Assembly (NCBI GenBank): GCA_024234055.1
Contig: JACKOW010000006.1
Location: 1-64,000 of the forward strand
DNA: 64,000 nucleotides
DNA from: Rhodanobacteraceae bacterium
Lineage (GTDB): Bacteria; Pseudomonadota; Gammaproteobacteria; Xanthomonadales; SZUA-5
Direction: 5' to 3'
The translations under genes and the position numbers were made by a program. The notes beneath the pieces are model-generated. The model was not told where the DNA came from, did not search any database, and was given only the letters and a program-made list of their open reading frames with translations. Positions within the stretch are counted from its first letter, which is position 1; every line of letters begins with the position of its first letter. Shown in pieces: positions 44,801 to 51,548 of the stretch.

Positions 44801-45018
44801 ACCGAATACACCGGTGCGTACACCATCATGACCACCGGCATGAAGATGAACACCAGCGGCAACTTCTCGATGCCAAGCTGCGACAGGAACACCGAGTCTG
44901 CGGCAACGGTACCGATGGCCACGCCGGCTTGCAGCAGCCCCGCCAGCAGCGCGAACCACAACACCTTGCTGCCCTCATCGGGCAAGATCTGAAACAGACG
45001 GCGAAACTTGGACAGCAT
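41857..45018 (-). CDS. TLC/Npt-like nucleotide transporter fused to HEAT repeats and a cNMP-binding domain
   Basis: The start at 45018 (MLSKFRRLFQILPDEGSK) gives 1053 residues. The first 400 form about 12 membrane helices of the ATP/ADP-translocase-like MFS type (SVFLSQLGIEKLPLVFIFMPVVMMVYAPVY, FYVGLWFIALYTLFWNFADDYF). Residues about 430-930 are a soluble alpha-solenoid of HEAT-like repeats (LLPFLSDGNEALRLEALRSLRKLASPD and similar). Residues about 945-1045 are a CAP-like domain (APGEIVYDTDTPTEELFVIAEGEVEVHRNG, then FGERVLMGDLTRKERAVSAG) that retains the FGE core. It is the first gene of a six-gene overlapping operon. Transport activity is unproven; the transporter part may act as a sensor. 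Confidence 0.87.
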   Translation of the reverse strand: MLSKFRRLFQILPDEGSKVLWFALLAGLLQAGVAIGTVAADSVFLSQLGIEKLPLVFIFMPVVMMVYAPVYSVLIAKLGTRALFRVTLTVIVGGGLLIGFGGDYFGQTGWFPFAIKFYVGLWFIALYTLFWNFADDYFSILDGKRLYGLIAAGSSAGSMFGGGLVTGLSGIVPAPKLFLVWAIVAMVTFPVLLVILRRFRAISADDAQSDEVLSLPELLTFIIKTFRSSRFALALAMICFVMVALTSSLEYLTLGVFAENRSADGLASLLGGLYALAGALTLVINLFFFNRIVGRLGVGSTALVVPFAYLGSFVFFYLHNGFGAALVAFYAYQSLFVAIEFNNINLLYNALPGGVKRQLRTFIEALAEPAASATAGLLLFYSATHIDPDNLALAGLLVACGALVIAAFIRQNYVHALAVNLRADWLDFANPEQAWRLHLSNADFIQLRKMAFSARRSEQLLAVELLWRLQDSSARAALLNFLSTASAEEAERLRPAISELLSHGNTDALAETLLWLESDHGPNEPEVLDEFTSTGAFPMRRLQDWRRSDHPAHLAAIAVARWNGSRINEVALAIEQVGSLLEGDDESRRLGIRAIGDCHQPRHAKELLPFLSDGNEALRLEALRSLRKLASPDTAAMMPHVLPLVAEASSEERMLILAIAEKISDTSSIPALLWAAEHFSASESRRLEALICGMGLKAIPGVIHLLRNISAPFHSRSVAVRALSRLAMPQLLLITDELIEEELTRAQQAVISHRALMADPGAGVGQTVLTRFYRDAAAEGLEFVLEVLSLVGRLSDFDLIRASLSFANPRDRANAIETIQQSCSRAMFRRICALIEATVPESGLQESVAGAEPIDSVLRRAARSNIALEASAALIAFQERNIEGGLSLLRQRLDEPDGGRINDWLVALLPRFAQSTINLELEAHPVDRVAALVRARFFSDARILALDYLAAHASERSWAPGEIVYDTDTPTEELFVIAEGEVEVHRNGVVRQATAGATFGERVLMGDLTRKERAVSAGCRALVLPGAVVMRALEIFPAMGVSLYQFKTISAVS

Positions 45019-45031
45019 GCAGTTTCCGATT

Positions 45032-47044
45032 CTAGCCGCGGTGCTGCGGCGGTCTGCGCACGAGCAGCACATGGCTCACGTGCGTGTGTTCTTCGTCGCG
45101 GAAGCCCGGGTGCGGGGCCTCGCGCCACTCGCGGCGACCCGAGTGCACCACTTCAAAACCGGCATTCTCCAGCAGCAGCTGCGCGGCCTCGGGTTCGATG
45201 AAACGATAATAGTAAGTGCTCTGATAGAGAAAACTGTCGTCACCGATCTCGCGCATGTCCTGCCCGGCCACACCATCGTCATGACCCGGGATATTGCAGA
45301 GCAGCAGTCCGCCGGGTTTGAGCACATGGTAGAGCTCGGCCAGCACCGCCTCGGCATTGGGCAGGGTTTCGAACACGTCCAGCAGGGTGATGGCATCGAA
45401 GTGCTCACCCGGAAAGCCGGTGGCGGCCAGATCGCCCACGCGCAGCTGCAGCTGCGATCTCAGCGACGCCGGAATCTTCTCCAGCGCATGCGTGGACGCG
45501 TCCATGGCGTGCACTTCATCGGCTCCACAATCGAGCAGGAAGTGCAGGTTGCGGCCCTCGCCGACGCCGGCATCCAGCAGGCGCGAAGGTGATTTCAGGA
45601 CCTGCCGGAATGCCTCGGCGAAACCGGCCAGGAAAGGCAGCGGCTCATGACCCCAGACCAGTTCGGCGGTCGAGGCGTAGAGCTCGTCCCAGGCACGCTG
45701 ATTGGCGTCACTGATCTGCTCGACGTCGAAACCACCAGGTTGGATAGGGGGCAAGAGGTGCTCGGTCATTTCGTTCCGCAGGCAGTGCGCGCTGGCCATC
45801 GAGGCGCCGTAGCCGCCGGCGTTGAGGAAGCACAAGGTATCACCCTCACGCACCGCAGGCAGCGATTCATCCTCGGCCCACAGGTCCAGGGCCTCGTTGA
45901 TGTTGCCGGCGATGGTGACACATTGCGGTGGCTCGGGTCGCAGCGTGGCCGGCGCAGGGATCAGAGGAAGGCGGTAATGCGCCGGTTCCGGATGGACGTT
46001 GAATCCGGCATTGACGCCGACGAAGAGTCGATCACCCTTGCGCTCCACCTGGGTGACTTCGGTCAGCAGGGCACCGGCATCCTTGACCAGATAGTCGCCC
46101 GGCTCAAAGCACAGCTTCAGCTTGCGATGGCCGAAGTAGCGGCGCACCAGCGCTGCCCACGCGGTCAGATCGAGTTCTTCGTCTGCCGCCACCAGGGGAA
46201 TGCCGAGGCCGCCGCCCAGGTTGAGGGTCTTGATTTGCGGCGCCACCTCCAGAAACTCGCAGATGCGGGCAAAGACGCGCTCGACGGAGCCCAGTTGGGG
46301 CGTCAGGAATCCGCAACCGGCGTGGCAGTGCAGCCCGGTCAGATTCAGGCCAGAGCCGGCCGCCAGCTCGAGTGCCTCCTCGAAGCGATCGCGATAGACG
46401 CCGAACTTGCTGGCCTTGCTGCCGGAATAGCTGACCAGCTCGTTGTAGCCCAGCGCCGAGGCCGGATTGATGCGCAGCCCCAGCTCCCGCCCGGGGGACA
46501 CTTCAGCGATTCGGCGCAGCTGGGTCAGCGAATCGGCATTGATCCAGATCTCCGGCCAGCCGGCGAGCGCCGCATAGTCTGCGCGGCTGAGGCAGCCGGC
46601 GGTAAAGGACAGCTGTCGGACCTCGAAGCCGTTGTTCAGGGCATGGCGGACCTCGCCCGGCGAGGTCACGTCCAGATCCAGTCCGAGTGCACGCAGGTGG
46701 GCCAGCAAGGGCGGGTAGCGATTGGACTTCATCGCGTACATCAGCCGCGTTGGCGCGCCGATGCTCTTCAGCGCCGTGCGCAGTCGGGCCACATTCTGGC
46801 TGACCCTGGCAGCACAATAGACATAGGCGGGTGTGCCGGTCGTCGCCACCAGCTCAGCCACCGGCCGCCCGGCCAGCCAGAGCTGGCCGGTCTGATCGTA
46901 GTGGCGATCAGGTCGCTCCCACCATGCCGTGACGCGTGTCTGGTTACCGTCCGCTTGCGGGTTTGCGCTAATGGCCTTGTGCCCTGTGCTTGGTTTCGCT
47001 GGGGTGCGTCGCCAGAATACTTGCGAGCACGTCTCAATCGACAT
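45032..47044 (-). CDS. Fusion: fold-type III PLP decarboxylase + class I SAM methyltransferase
   Basis: Residues about 60-440 follow the diaminopimelate/ornithine decarboxylase fold: PLP lysine 106 in MYAMKSNRYPP, LHCHAGCGF, NLGGGLGIPL, and NAGGYGASMASAHC. The usual catalytic Cys motif (CxSxD) is replaced by NINEALD around 381-387. Residues about 460-660 are a methyltransferase with the SAM motif LLDAGVGEGRNLHFLL and FDAITLLDVFETLPN. I know of no standard enzyme with this order. The start at 47044 (MSIETCSQVFWRR) has AAAGAG upstream; ATGs at 47065 and 47140 are alternatives. The gene ends 14 bases before the signalling operon start but reads the same way, so it could be co-transcribed with it. 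Confidence 0.85.
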   Translation of the reverse strand: MSIETCSQVFWRRTPAKPSTGHKAISANPQADGNQTRVTAWWERPDRHYDQTGQLWLAGRPVAELVATTGTPAYVYCAARVSQNVARLRTALKSIGAPTRLMYAMKSNRYPPLLAHLRALGLDLDVTSPGEVRHALNNGFEVRQLSFTAGCLSRADYAALAGWPEIWINADSLTQLRRIAEVSPGRELGLRINPASALGYNELVSYSGSKASKFGVYRDRFEEALELAAGSGLNLTGLHCHAGCGFLTPQLGSVERVFARICEFLEVAPQIKTLNLGGGLGIPLVAADEELDLTAWAALVRRYFGHRKLKLCFEPGDYLVKDAGALLTEVTQVERKGDRLFVGVNAGFNVHPEPAHYRLPLIPAPATLRPEPPQCVTIAGNINEALDLWAEDESLPAVREGDTLCFLNAGGYGASMASAHCLRNEMTEHLLPPIQPGGFDVEQISDANQRAWDELYASTAELVWGHEPLPFLAGFAEAFRQVLKSPSRLLDAGVGEGRNLHFLLDCGADEVHAMDASTHALEKIPASLRSQLQLRVGDLAATGFPGEHFDAITLLDVFETLPNAEAVLAELYHVLKPGGLLLCNIPGHDDGVAGQDMREIGDDSFLYQSTYYYRFIEPEAAQLLLENAGFEVVHSGRREWREAPHPGFRDEEHTHVSHVLLVRRPPQHRG

Positions 47045-47240
47045 TGTCGAGCGCTCTTTCAGCATAGGAAATACCGCACCGCTTGCGTCATTTTTTAGCC
47101 AAATCGACGCCTGCAGATCATCATCGTTGCAATTTGTCATCGGGGATAAGGAGGTAGGCACCAAGCGTGGGCCGCTGGCGGCCTTCGGCAAGTGATCGTC
47201 AGCGCACCCGTCCAGCCGCAGGACACACCGGCCTGGGCGA

Positions 47241-48800
47241 CTAGGAGCTGCAGGAGAGCATCGAACATCCAGCGCGCGATCTGGCCCACTCCGGGCGCCG
47301 CGCGGCGTGGTGCTCGCGCCCGGGCTGCAGCGTGTAGGGCTGACGCAGGCTGTCCATCCATTTGTGCAGCACCGACAGATCACCGTTCTCTGCGGCGTCG
47401 ATGGCCAGCTGCGCCAGATAGTTGCGCGGCACGTACAGCGGGTTGACAGCGTTCATGGCGGCGACCCGGGCGCTGGCGGGCCGGGGGTCGGCGAGACTGC
47501 GACGGGCATACCCGCCCAGCCATTGGTTCCAGCGCCCTGCTTCGGCAGCAACCCGATCGGGCTGGTAGAAGGCTGGTGCCAGGGTTTGCAGCTCGGGCGC
47601 CGCCAGATCCAGATCAGCGAGGTGGCGAAAGGCCAGCGTCAGATCGATCTCGTGATCGAACATCAAGGCGTGAAATTCGCGCACCAGCGGCAGATCGTCC
47701 TGGTCCAGCTGGGTCCAGCCGAAGCGCGCGGCAGTCAGTCGCGCATGCTCGGCACCGAAGACTTCGGCGTAACGCTGCAACCCCTGGTGCAGCGGCGCCT
47801 GATCCGGAAACAGACTCACCAGCGCGCCAGCCAGAGCCGACAGATTCCATTGGCCGATCTCCGGCTGGCGCCCAAAGGCATAGCGTCGGCCCTGGAAATC
47901 GGTGGTGTTGGGTGTCCAATCGGGGTCATAGGGTTCGAGCCAGCCATAGGGGCCGTAGTCGATGGTCAGGCCGAGGATGGACAGGTTGTCGGTGTTCATG
48001 ACGCCGTGAACGAAGCCCACCCGCATCCACTGCGCAATCAGTCGCGCGGTGCGTTCGCAGATCTGGATGAACCAGTCCGCGCGCCGCTGATCCGGACTGC
48101 CGGTCATCTCCGGATAGTCCCGCGAGATCGTGAAATCGACCAGCCTGGTCAGCAGTTCGGGGTCCTTGCGCGCGGCTGGCAATTCAAAATGGCCGAAACG
48201 GAGAAAGGACGGAGCCACGCGGCAGACGATGGCACCGGGTTCGGCCTGCGGATGGCCATCGTAGAACATGTCCCGCACCACCTCATCGCCGCTGCCGATC
48301 AGCGACAACGCCCGCGTGGTCGGCACACCCAGGTGGTGCATGGCCTCGGAGCAGACAAACTCGCGCAAGGAGGAGCGCAGCACGGCGCGGCCATCGGCAT
48401 GGCGGGAATAGGGTGTTGGGCCCGCCCCCTTGAGCTGCAGCTCGTGGCGACCGCCGTCAGCGCCGATGACCTCGCCCAGACTGATGGCCCGGCCGTCCCC
48501 AAGTTGCCCGGCCCAGTGCCCGAACTGATGGCCGCCGTAGTTGCTGGCCCAGGGCTGCATGCCCGGCCAGAGACGGTTGCCGGCAAACACTTCGGCGAAA
48601 TCCGCAGACTCGACCTGCGCTGCGGTCAGTCCGATTGCAGCCGCCACCTCCGGTGACCAGGCCAGCAGGCGCGGTGCCGACACCGGCGTCGTTTGTACCC
48701 GCGAATACAGCGCGCCGTGCACCTGACGCGTGCGCGGACTGTCCTCGGGATCACCGGGAAGTTCGGCCAGAAAACGATTGTCGAAGTGCAGATCGGTCAA
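47241..48800 (-). CDS. selO: Protein adenylyltransferase SelO (YdiU/UPF0061)
   Basis: SelO is a pseudokinase-fold enzyme that AMPylates proteins, linked to oxidative stress. Motifs present include LQLKGAGPTPYSRHADGRAVLRSSLREF, SEAMHHLGVPTTRALSL, VHGVMNTDNLSILGLTIDYGPYGWLEPYDP, and NPLYVPRNYLAQLAI near the end. A TTG at 48800 preceded by GGAGC gives MTDLHFDNRFLAELPGD, the expected N-terminus, and 519 residues. An ATG at 49214 would add 138 residues that run through repeats. The C-terminus is Cys/Ser-rich (SRAGCSMLSCSS). Some SelO proteins use C-terminal Cys residues redox-sensitively, so this may be meaningful. Confidence 0.93.
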   Translation of the reverse strand: MTDLHFDNRFLAELPGDPEDSPRTRQVHGALYSRVQTTPVSAPRLLAWSPEVAAAIGLTAAQVESADFAEVFAGNRLWPGMQPWASNYGGHQFGHWAGQLGDGRAISLGEVIGADGGRHELQLKGAGPTPYSRHADGRAVLRSSLREFVCSEAMHHLGVPTTRALSLIGSGDEVVRDMFYDGHPQAEPGAIVCRVAPSFLRFGHFELPAARKDPELLTRLVDFTISRDYPEMTGSPDQRRADWFIQICERTARLIAQWMRVGFVHGVMNTDNLSILGLTIDYGPYGWLEPYDPDWTPNTTDFQGRRYAFGRQPEIGQWNLSALAGALVSLFPDQAPLHQGLQRYAEVFGAEHARLTAARFGWTQLDQDDLPLVREFHALMFDHEIDLTLAFRHLADLDLAAPELQTLAPAFYQPDRVAAEAGRWNQWLGGYARRSLADPRPASARVAAMNAVNPLYVPRNYLAQLAIDAAENGDLSVLHKWMDSLRQPYTLQPGREHHAARRPEWARSRAGCSMLSCSS

Positions 48801-49252
48801 GCAGGGCTCCGATGCCGGGTCAGGACTGCAAGCTGGGGACGCCGCCAGCTTAGGGCAAGAGTGATGCCCGCGGCGTGAGCTTTCCGGTGGGAGTCCCGGA
48901 AGCCCCGTTCGGTGCGCATGTTCGCGAAACAAAGGGCCGGCGATCTCGGGGGCAATATTTCTTGTCCGCAAAGGACGCAAAGGACGCGAAGATTCAAAGG
49001 ATGTCCGGCTGAACGCGATCCCTGGGGGCACCGCCAGCTGACATTTTCGAGTCGCTCTACTTTGCGTCCTTCGCGTCCTTTGCGGAAAATTTCTTGATCC
49101 AGGTGCTTGCGAGATGTTGGGTGCGCGCGGATTCAGTCGCGACCGGTAATCATCGTGACAGGCGCAACAACGATCGCGGACAGAGTCCGCTCCCACAGCG
49201 CCAGGCGGCCGCACAGGCTAGAATCCGCCCCTGTTTTTGAATCGGCTCCGCC
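48801..49252. other. 452 bp divergent spacer with a TTTGCGTCC element, no gene seen
   Basis: It lies between the selO and yajQ starts. The inverted-repeat element at 48957-49112 fills the middle. Both promoters should be in the remaining flanks, but no strong candidates were found. Confidence 0.6.
48957..49112. repeat. TTTGCGTCCTTTGCGG inverted-repeat element (~150 bp)
   Basis: The left arm TCCGCAAAGGACGCAAAGGACGCGAAG faces the right arm CTTTGCGTCCTTCGCGTCCTTTGCGGA. The central part includes CGCCAGCTGACATTTTCGAG. It resembles 54702-54843 and half-copies at 11752-11822. Confidence 0.85.
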
Positions 49253-49735
49253 ATGCCCTCCTTTGATGTGGTTTCCGAACTGGACAAGCACGAAGTCCGC
49301 AATGCGGTCGACCAGGCCAATCGCGAGCTCGGCAATCGATTCGATTTCCGCGGTACCGGCTGCGCTTTCGAACTCGACGAGTTCGTGGTCACGCTCAAGG
49401 CCGAGGGTGAATTCCAGCTCAAGCAGATGCTGGAGATCCTGAAGCCACGGCTGGTGGCGCGCGGCATCGACATCCGCTGCATGGACGTGGCTGATCCGGA
49501 ATCCAATCTGGCCGCGGCCAGACAGAAGGTGACGCTGAAACAGGGCATCGATCAGAAGAACGCCAAGGACATCATCCGCCAGTTTAAGGACGCCAAGATC
49601 AAGGTCGAGGCCCAGATCAACGGCGAGAAGCTGCGTGTCAGCGGCAAGAAGCGTGACGATCTCCAGGCCGCCATCGCCCTGCTGCGCGGCCTGGAGCTGG
49701 ATCTGCCGCTGCAGTTCGAGAACTTCCGCGATTGA
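49253..49735 (+). CDS. yajQ: YajQ family nucleotide-binding (cyclic di-GMP effector-type) protein
   Basis: This 160-residue protein starts MPSFDVVSELDKHEVRNAVDQANRE and shows RFDFRGTGCAFELDE, KQGIDQKNAKDIIRQFKDAKIKVEAQI and LQAAIALLRGLELDLPLQFENFRD, all typical of YajQ. Relatives in Xanthomonas bind cyclic di-GMP and affect transcription. Its stop overlaps a TTG start of the next gene. Confidence 0.95.
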   Translation: MPSFDVVSELDKHEVRNAVDQANRELGNRFDFRGTGCAFELDEFVVTLKAEGEFQLKQMLEILKPRLVARGIDIRCMDVADPESNLAAARQKVTLKQGIDQKNAKDIIRQFKDAKIKVEAQINGEKLRVSGKKRDDLQAAIALLRGLELDLPLQFENFRD

Positions 49736-50172
49736 ACGCACCGTCCGACACGCTTGAAGTCATTCCCGGTATCCATCTGTCGGAGGACGAGCTGGTCGAG
49801 CGTTTCGTGCGCTCGTCCGGCCCCGGTGGTCAGAACGTCAACAAGGTGTCGAGCGCCGTGGAGCTGCGCTTCGACGTCAAGCAGTCGCCCAATCTGCCCG
49901 AATGGCTGCGCCTGCGAGTGCTGGCGGCGCGTGATCGACGCCTGACCAACGAGGGTGTGCTGGTGCTGCAGGCGCAGCGTTTCCGCACCCTGGAGCGCAA
50001 CCGCGTCGATGCCCGCGAGCGCCTGCTGGCGCTGTTGCGCACGCATACGATCGAGCAGAAAAAGCGCATCGCCACCGCACCCACACGCGCTTCCGAGCGT
50101 CGTCGCATCGAGGCCAAGAAAGCCCGCGCCAGCACCAAGCAGCTGCGCGGCAAGCGGGGATTCGACGAATGA
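49732..50172 (+). CDS. arfB: Alternative ribosome-rescue factor ArfB
   Basis: Releases stalled ribosomes by hydrolysing peptidyl-tRNA. It contains the catalytic GGQ (SSGPGGQNVNKVSSAVELRF) and a basic C-terminal tail (KKARASTKQLRGKRGFDE) that enters the mRNA channel. The length is 146 residues, near the usual 140. The start codon is TTG at 49732, overlapping the yajQ stop (ATTGA). Its stop overlaps the next start by ATGA. Confidence 0.93.
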   Translation: MNAPSDTLEVIPGIHLSEDELVERFVRSSGPGGQNVNKVSSAVELRFDVKQSPNLPEWLRLRVLAARDRRLTNEGVLVLQAQRFRTLERNRVDARERLLALLRTHTIEQKKRIATAPTRASERRRIEAKKARASTKQLRGKRGFDE

Positions 50173-50804
50173 GCTTCGGATTGACCGGCAAGCTGCTCGA
50201 ACTCAATCCCTCCGTGCCGCGCATCCGCGGTCAGGGTTGGGCGCGGGCATTGGGACGCGCCCTGGTGGCCTGCAGTTCCTGGCGGGTGGTCGGCGAATTT
50301 CCGAAGATTCCGAAACTGGTGGCCATCGCGGCGCCGCACAGCTCCAACTGGGATGGCATCTACGGCATCGCGGCGGCCTACGCGATGGGTGTGCGCGCCA
50401 CCTGGATGGGCAAGAACAGCCTGTTCCGCTTTGGACTGCGTCCGCTGATGCGCGGCCTCGGTGGTATCGAGACCGACCGCAGCAATCCGCGCGGCGCCGT
50501 CGGACAGATGGTCGAACTGTTCCGCAGCAGCGAGCAACTGTGGCTGTTCCTGGCTCCGGAAGGCACCCGCAAGCCGGTCCCGAAATGGCGTACCGGCTTC
50601 TGGCATATCGCCCACGAGGCTGGCGTGCCGATCCTGCTGGTACATGTGGATTTTGCCCAGCGCTGCATTGCGGTCGGGCCTCTGTTCCATCCGACCGGCG
50701 ACAAGGAACGCGATCTGCAGTCCCTTTACGACTACTACCGCCCCTTCAAGGGCAAGGGCGGCAAGAGTGGCTTGCCGACCAGCGAGATCGGCAAGCCCGA
50801 ATAG
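50169..50804 (+). CDS. PlsC-like acyltransferase
   Basis: The 211-residue protein has the acyltransferase motif HSSNWDG (the HX4D box) near residue 58 and the APEGTR box near 126. It resembles 1-acyl-glycerol-3-phosphate acyltransferases but lacks long membrane helices. Relatives in this small group (TIGR00530-like) act on lipids or modify hydrophobic acceptors; the substrate is unknown here. Translationally coupled to arfB by ATGA. Confidence 0.85.
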   Translation: MSFGLTGKLLELNPSVPRIRGQGWARALGRALVACSSWRVVGEFPKIPKLVAIAAPHSSNWDGIYGIAAAYAMGVRATWMGKNSLFRFGLRPLMRGLGGIETDRSNPRGAVGQMVELFRSSEQLWLFLAPEGTRKPVPKWRTGFWHIAHEAGVPILLVHVDFAQRCIAVGPLFHPTGDKERDLQSLYDYYRPFKGKGGKSGLPTSEIGKPE

Positions 50805-50825
50805 CCTCAGGCTGCGAAGCCGCGA

Positions 50826-51143
50826 TCAGGGACAGAGGTAGGCGCGGAAGTGTTGCTCACCGGCCACGGCCTCGGTCTGCGGCTGCAGCGTATTGGCGCC
50901 CAGACCCGCAGCCTCGTTGCGCGCCAGCGTTTCCAGCTCGTCAGCCACCTTGATCGAATTGCGCTCAACGCCAACCACGCGATTGGTCACGGTGGTGGTG
51001 ATGTCGCCCTTGAAAGTGCAGCCGGCCAGGGACTGCTGGGCGCTGACCACCCGCACCTGAGCGCCCGGTTTTTCCAGCTTGACCCAGGTGCAGGCGCCGA
51101 GCGTGGCCAGGCCACAGGCAATGACAAGAGACGGAAATTTCAT
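50826..51143 (-). CDS. DUF4156 family lipoprotein
   Basis: The ATG at 51143 opens a lipoprotein signal (MKFPSLVIACGLATLGAC, lipobox LGAC), giving 105 residues. The body VRVVSAQQSLAGCTFKGDITTTVTNRVVGVERN and the end GANTLQPQTEAVAGEQHFRAYLC are typical of DUF4156. Its function is unknown; two cysteines in the mature part could form a disulfide. The longer upstream frame crosses the GGGACTC tract and is not coding. Confidence 0.82.
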   Translation of the reverse strand: MKFPSLVIACGLATLGACTWVKLEKPGAQVRVVSAQQSLAGCTFKGDITTTVTNRVVGVERNSIKVADELETLARNEAAGLGANTLQPQTEAVAGEQHFRAYLCP

Positions 51144-51210
51144 GCGCAGACCCTGTAGTGCGTGATCCCGGCACGTTAGCAGTTTCCGGCGCCGGCGGGC
51201 AGCCGGGGGC

Positions 51211-51376
51211 GGGACTCGGGACTCGGGACTCGGGACTCGGGACTCGGGACTCGGGACTCGGGACTCGGGACTCGGGACTCGGGACTCGGGACTCGGGACT
51301 CGGGACTCGGGACTCGGGACTCGGGACTCGGGACTCGGGACTCGGGACTCGGGACTCGGGACTCGGGACTCGGGAC
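51211..51376. repeat. GGGACTC heptamer array (~24 copies)
   Basis: 166 bp of uninterrupted 7-bp units. It is the longest tandem tract in the window and lies upstream of the DUF4156 lipoprotein gene. Copy number is likely variable by slippage. Confidence 0.95.
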
Positions 51377-51416
51377 AAGCGTGGCCTGCCTTTTCCGACA
51401 CCCACAACCGACACCC

Positions 51417-51497
51417 GCTCTTGTGGGTCCAGACTTGTCTGGACGCTCTTGGCGGCGTGATGGAGAAGCGTCCAGACAAGTCTGGACCCACAAGAGC
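51417..51497. repeat. Long perfect inverted repeat of the GGTCCAGAC family
   Basis: Two 31-base arms match perfectly, the left at 51417-51447 and the right at 51467-51497, around a loop of 19 bases. Each arm itself contains the smaller palindrome GTCCAGACTTGTCTGGAC, so the whole is a nested hairpin. Confidence 0.92.
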
Positions 51498-51515
51498 CCG
51501 AAGCCCGTAGCCTTT

Positions 51516-51547
51516 TCCCGTGCCCCGTGCCCCGTGCCCCGTGCCCC
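51516..51547. repeat. CCCCGTG heptamer tract
   Basis: About four units, 20 bases beyond the inverted repeat and directly next to the hemN stop codon. Confidence 0.85.
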
Positions 51548-51548
51548 T

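Larger units (their letters stand above)
51144..51548. other. 405 bp spacer dominated by repeats, no gene seen
   Basis: In order: the GGGACTC heptamer array, a long GGTCCAGAC inverted repeat, and a CCCCGTG heptamer tract. Open frames that read ESRVPSP or LGTRDSG here are simply translations of the 7-bp array. Confidence 0.8.
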
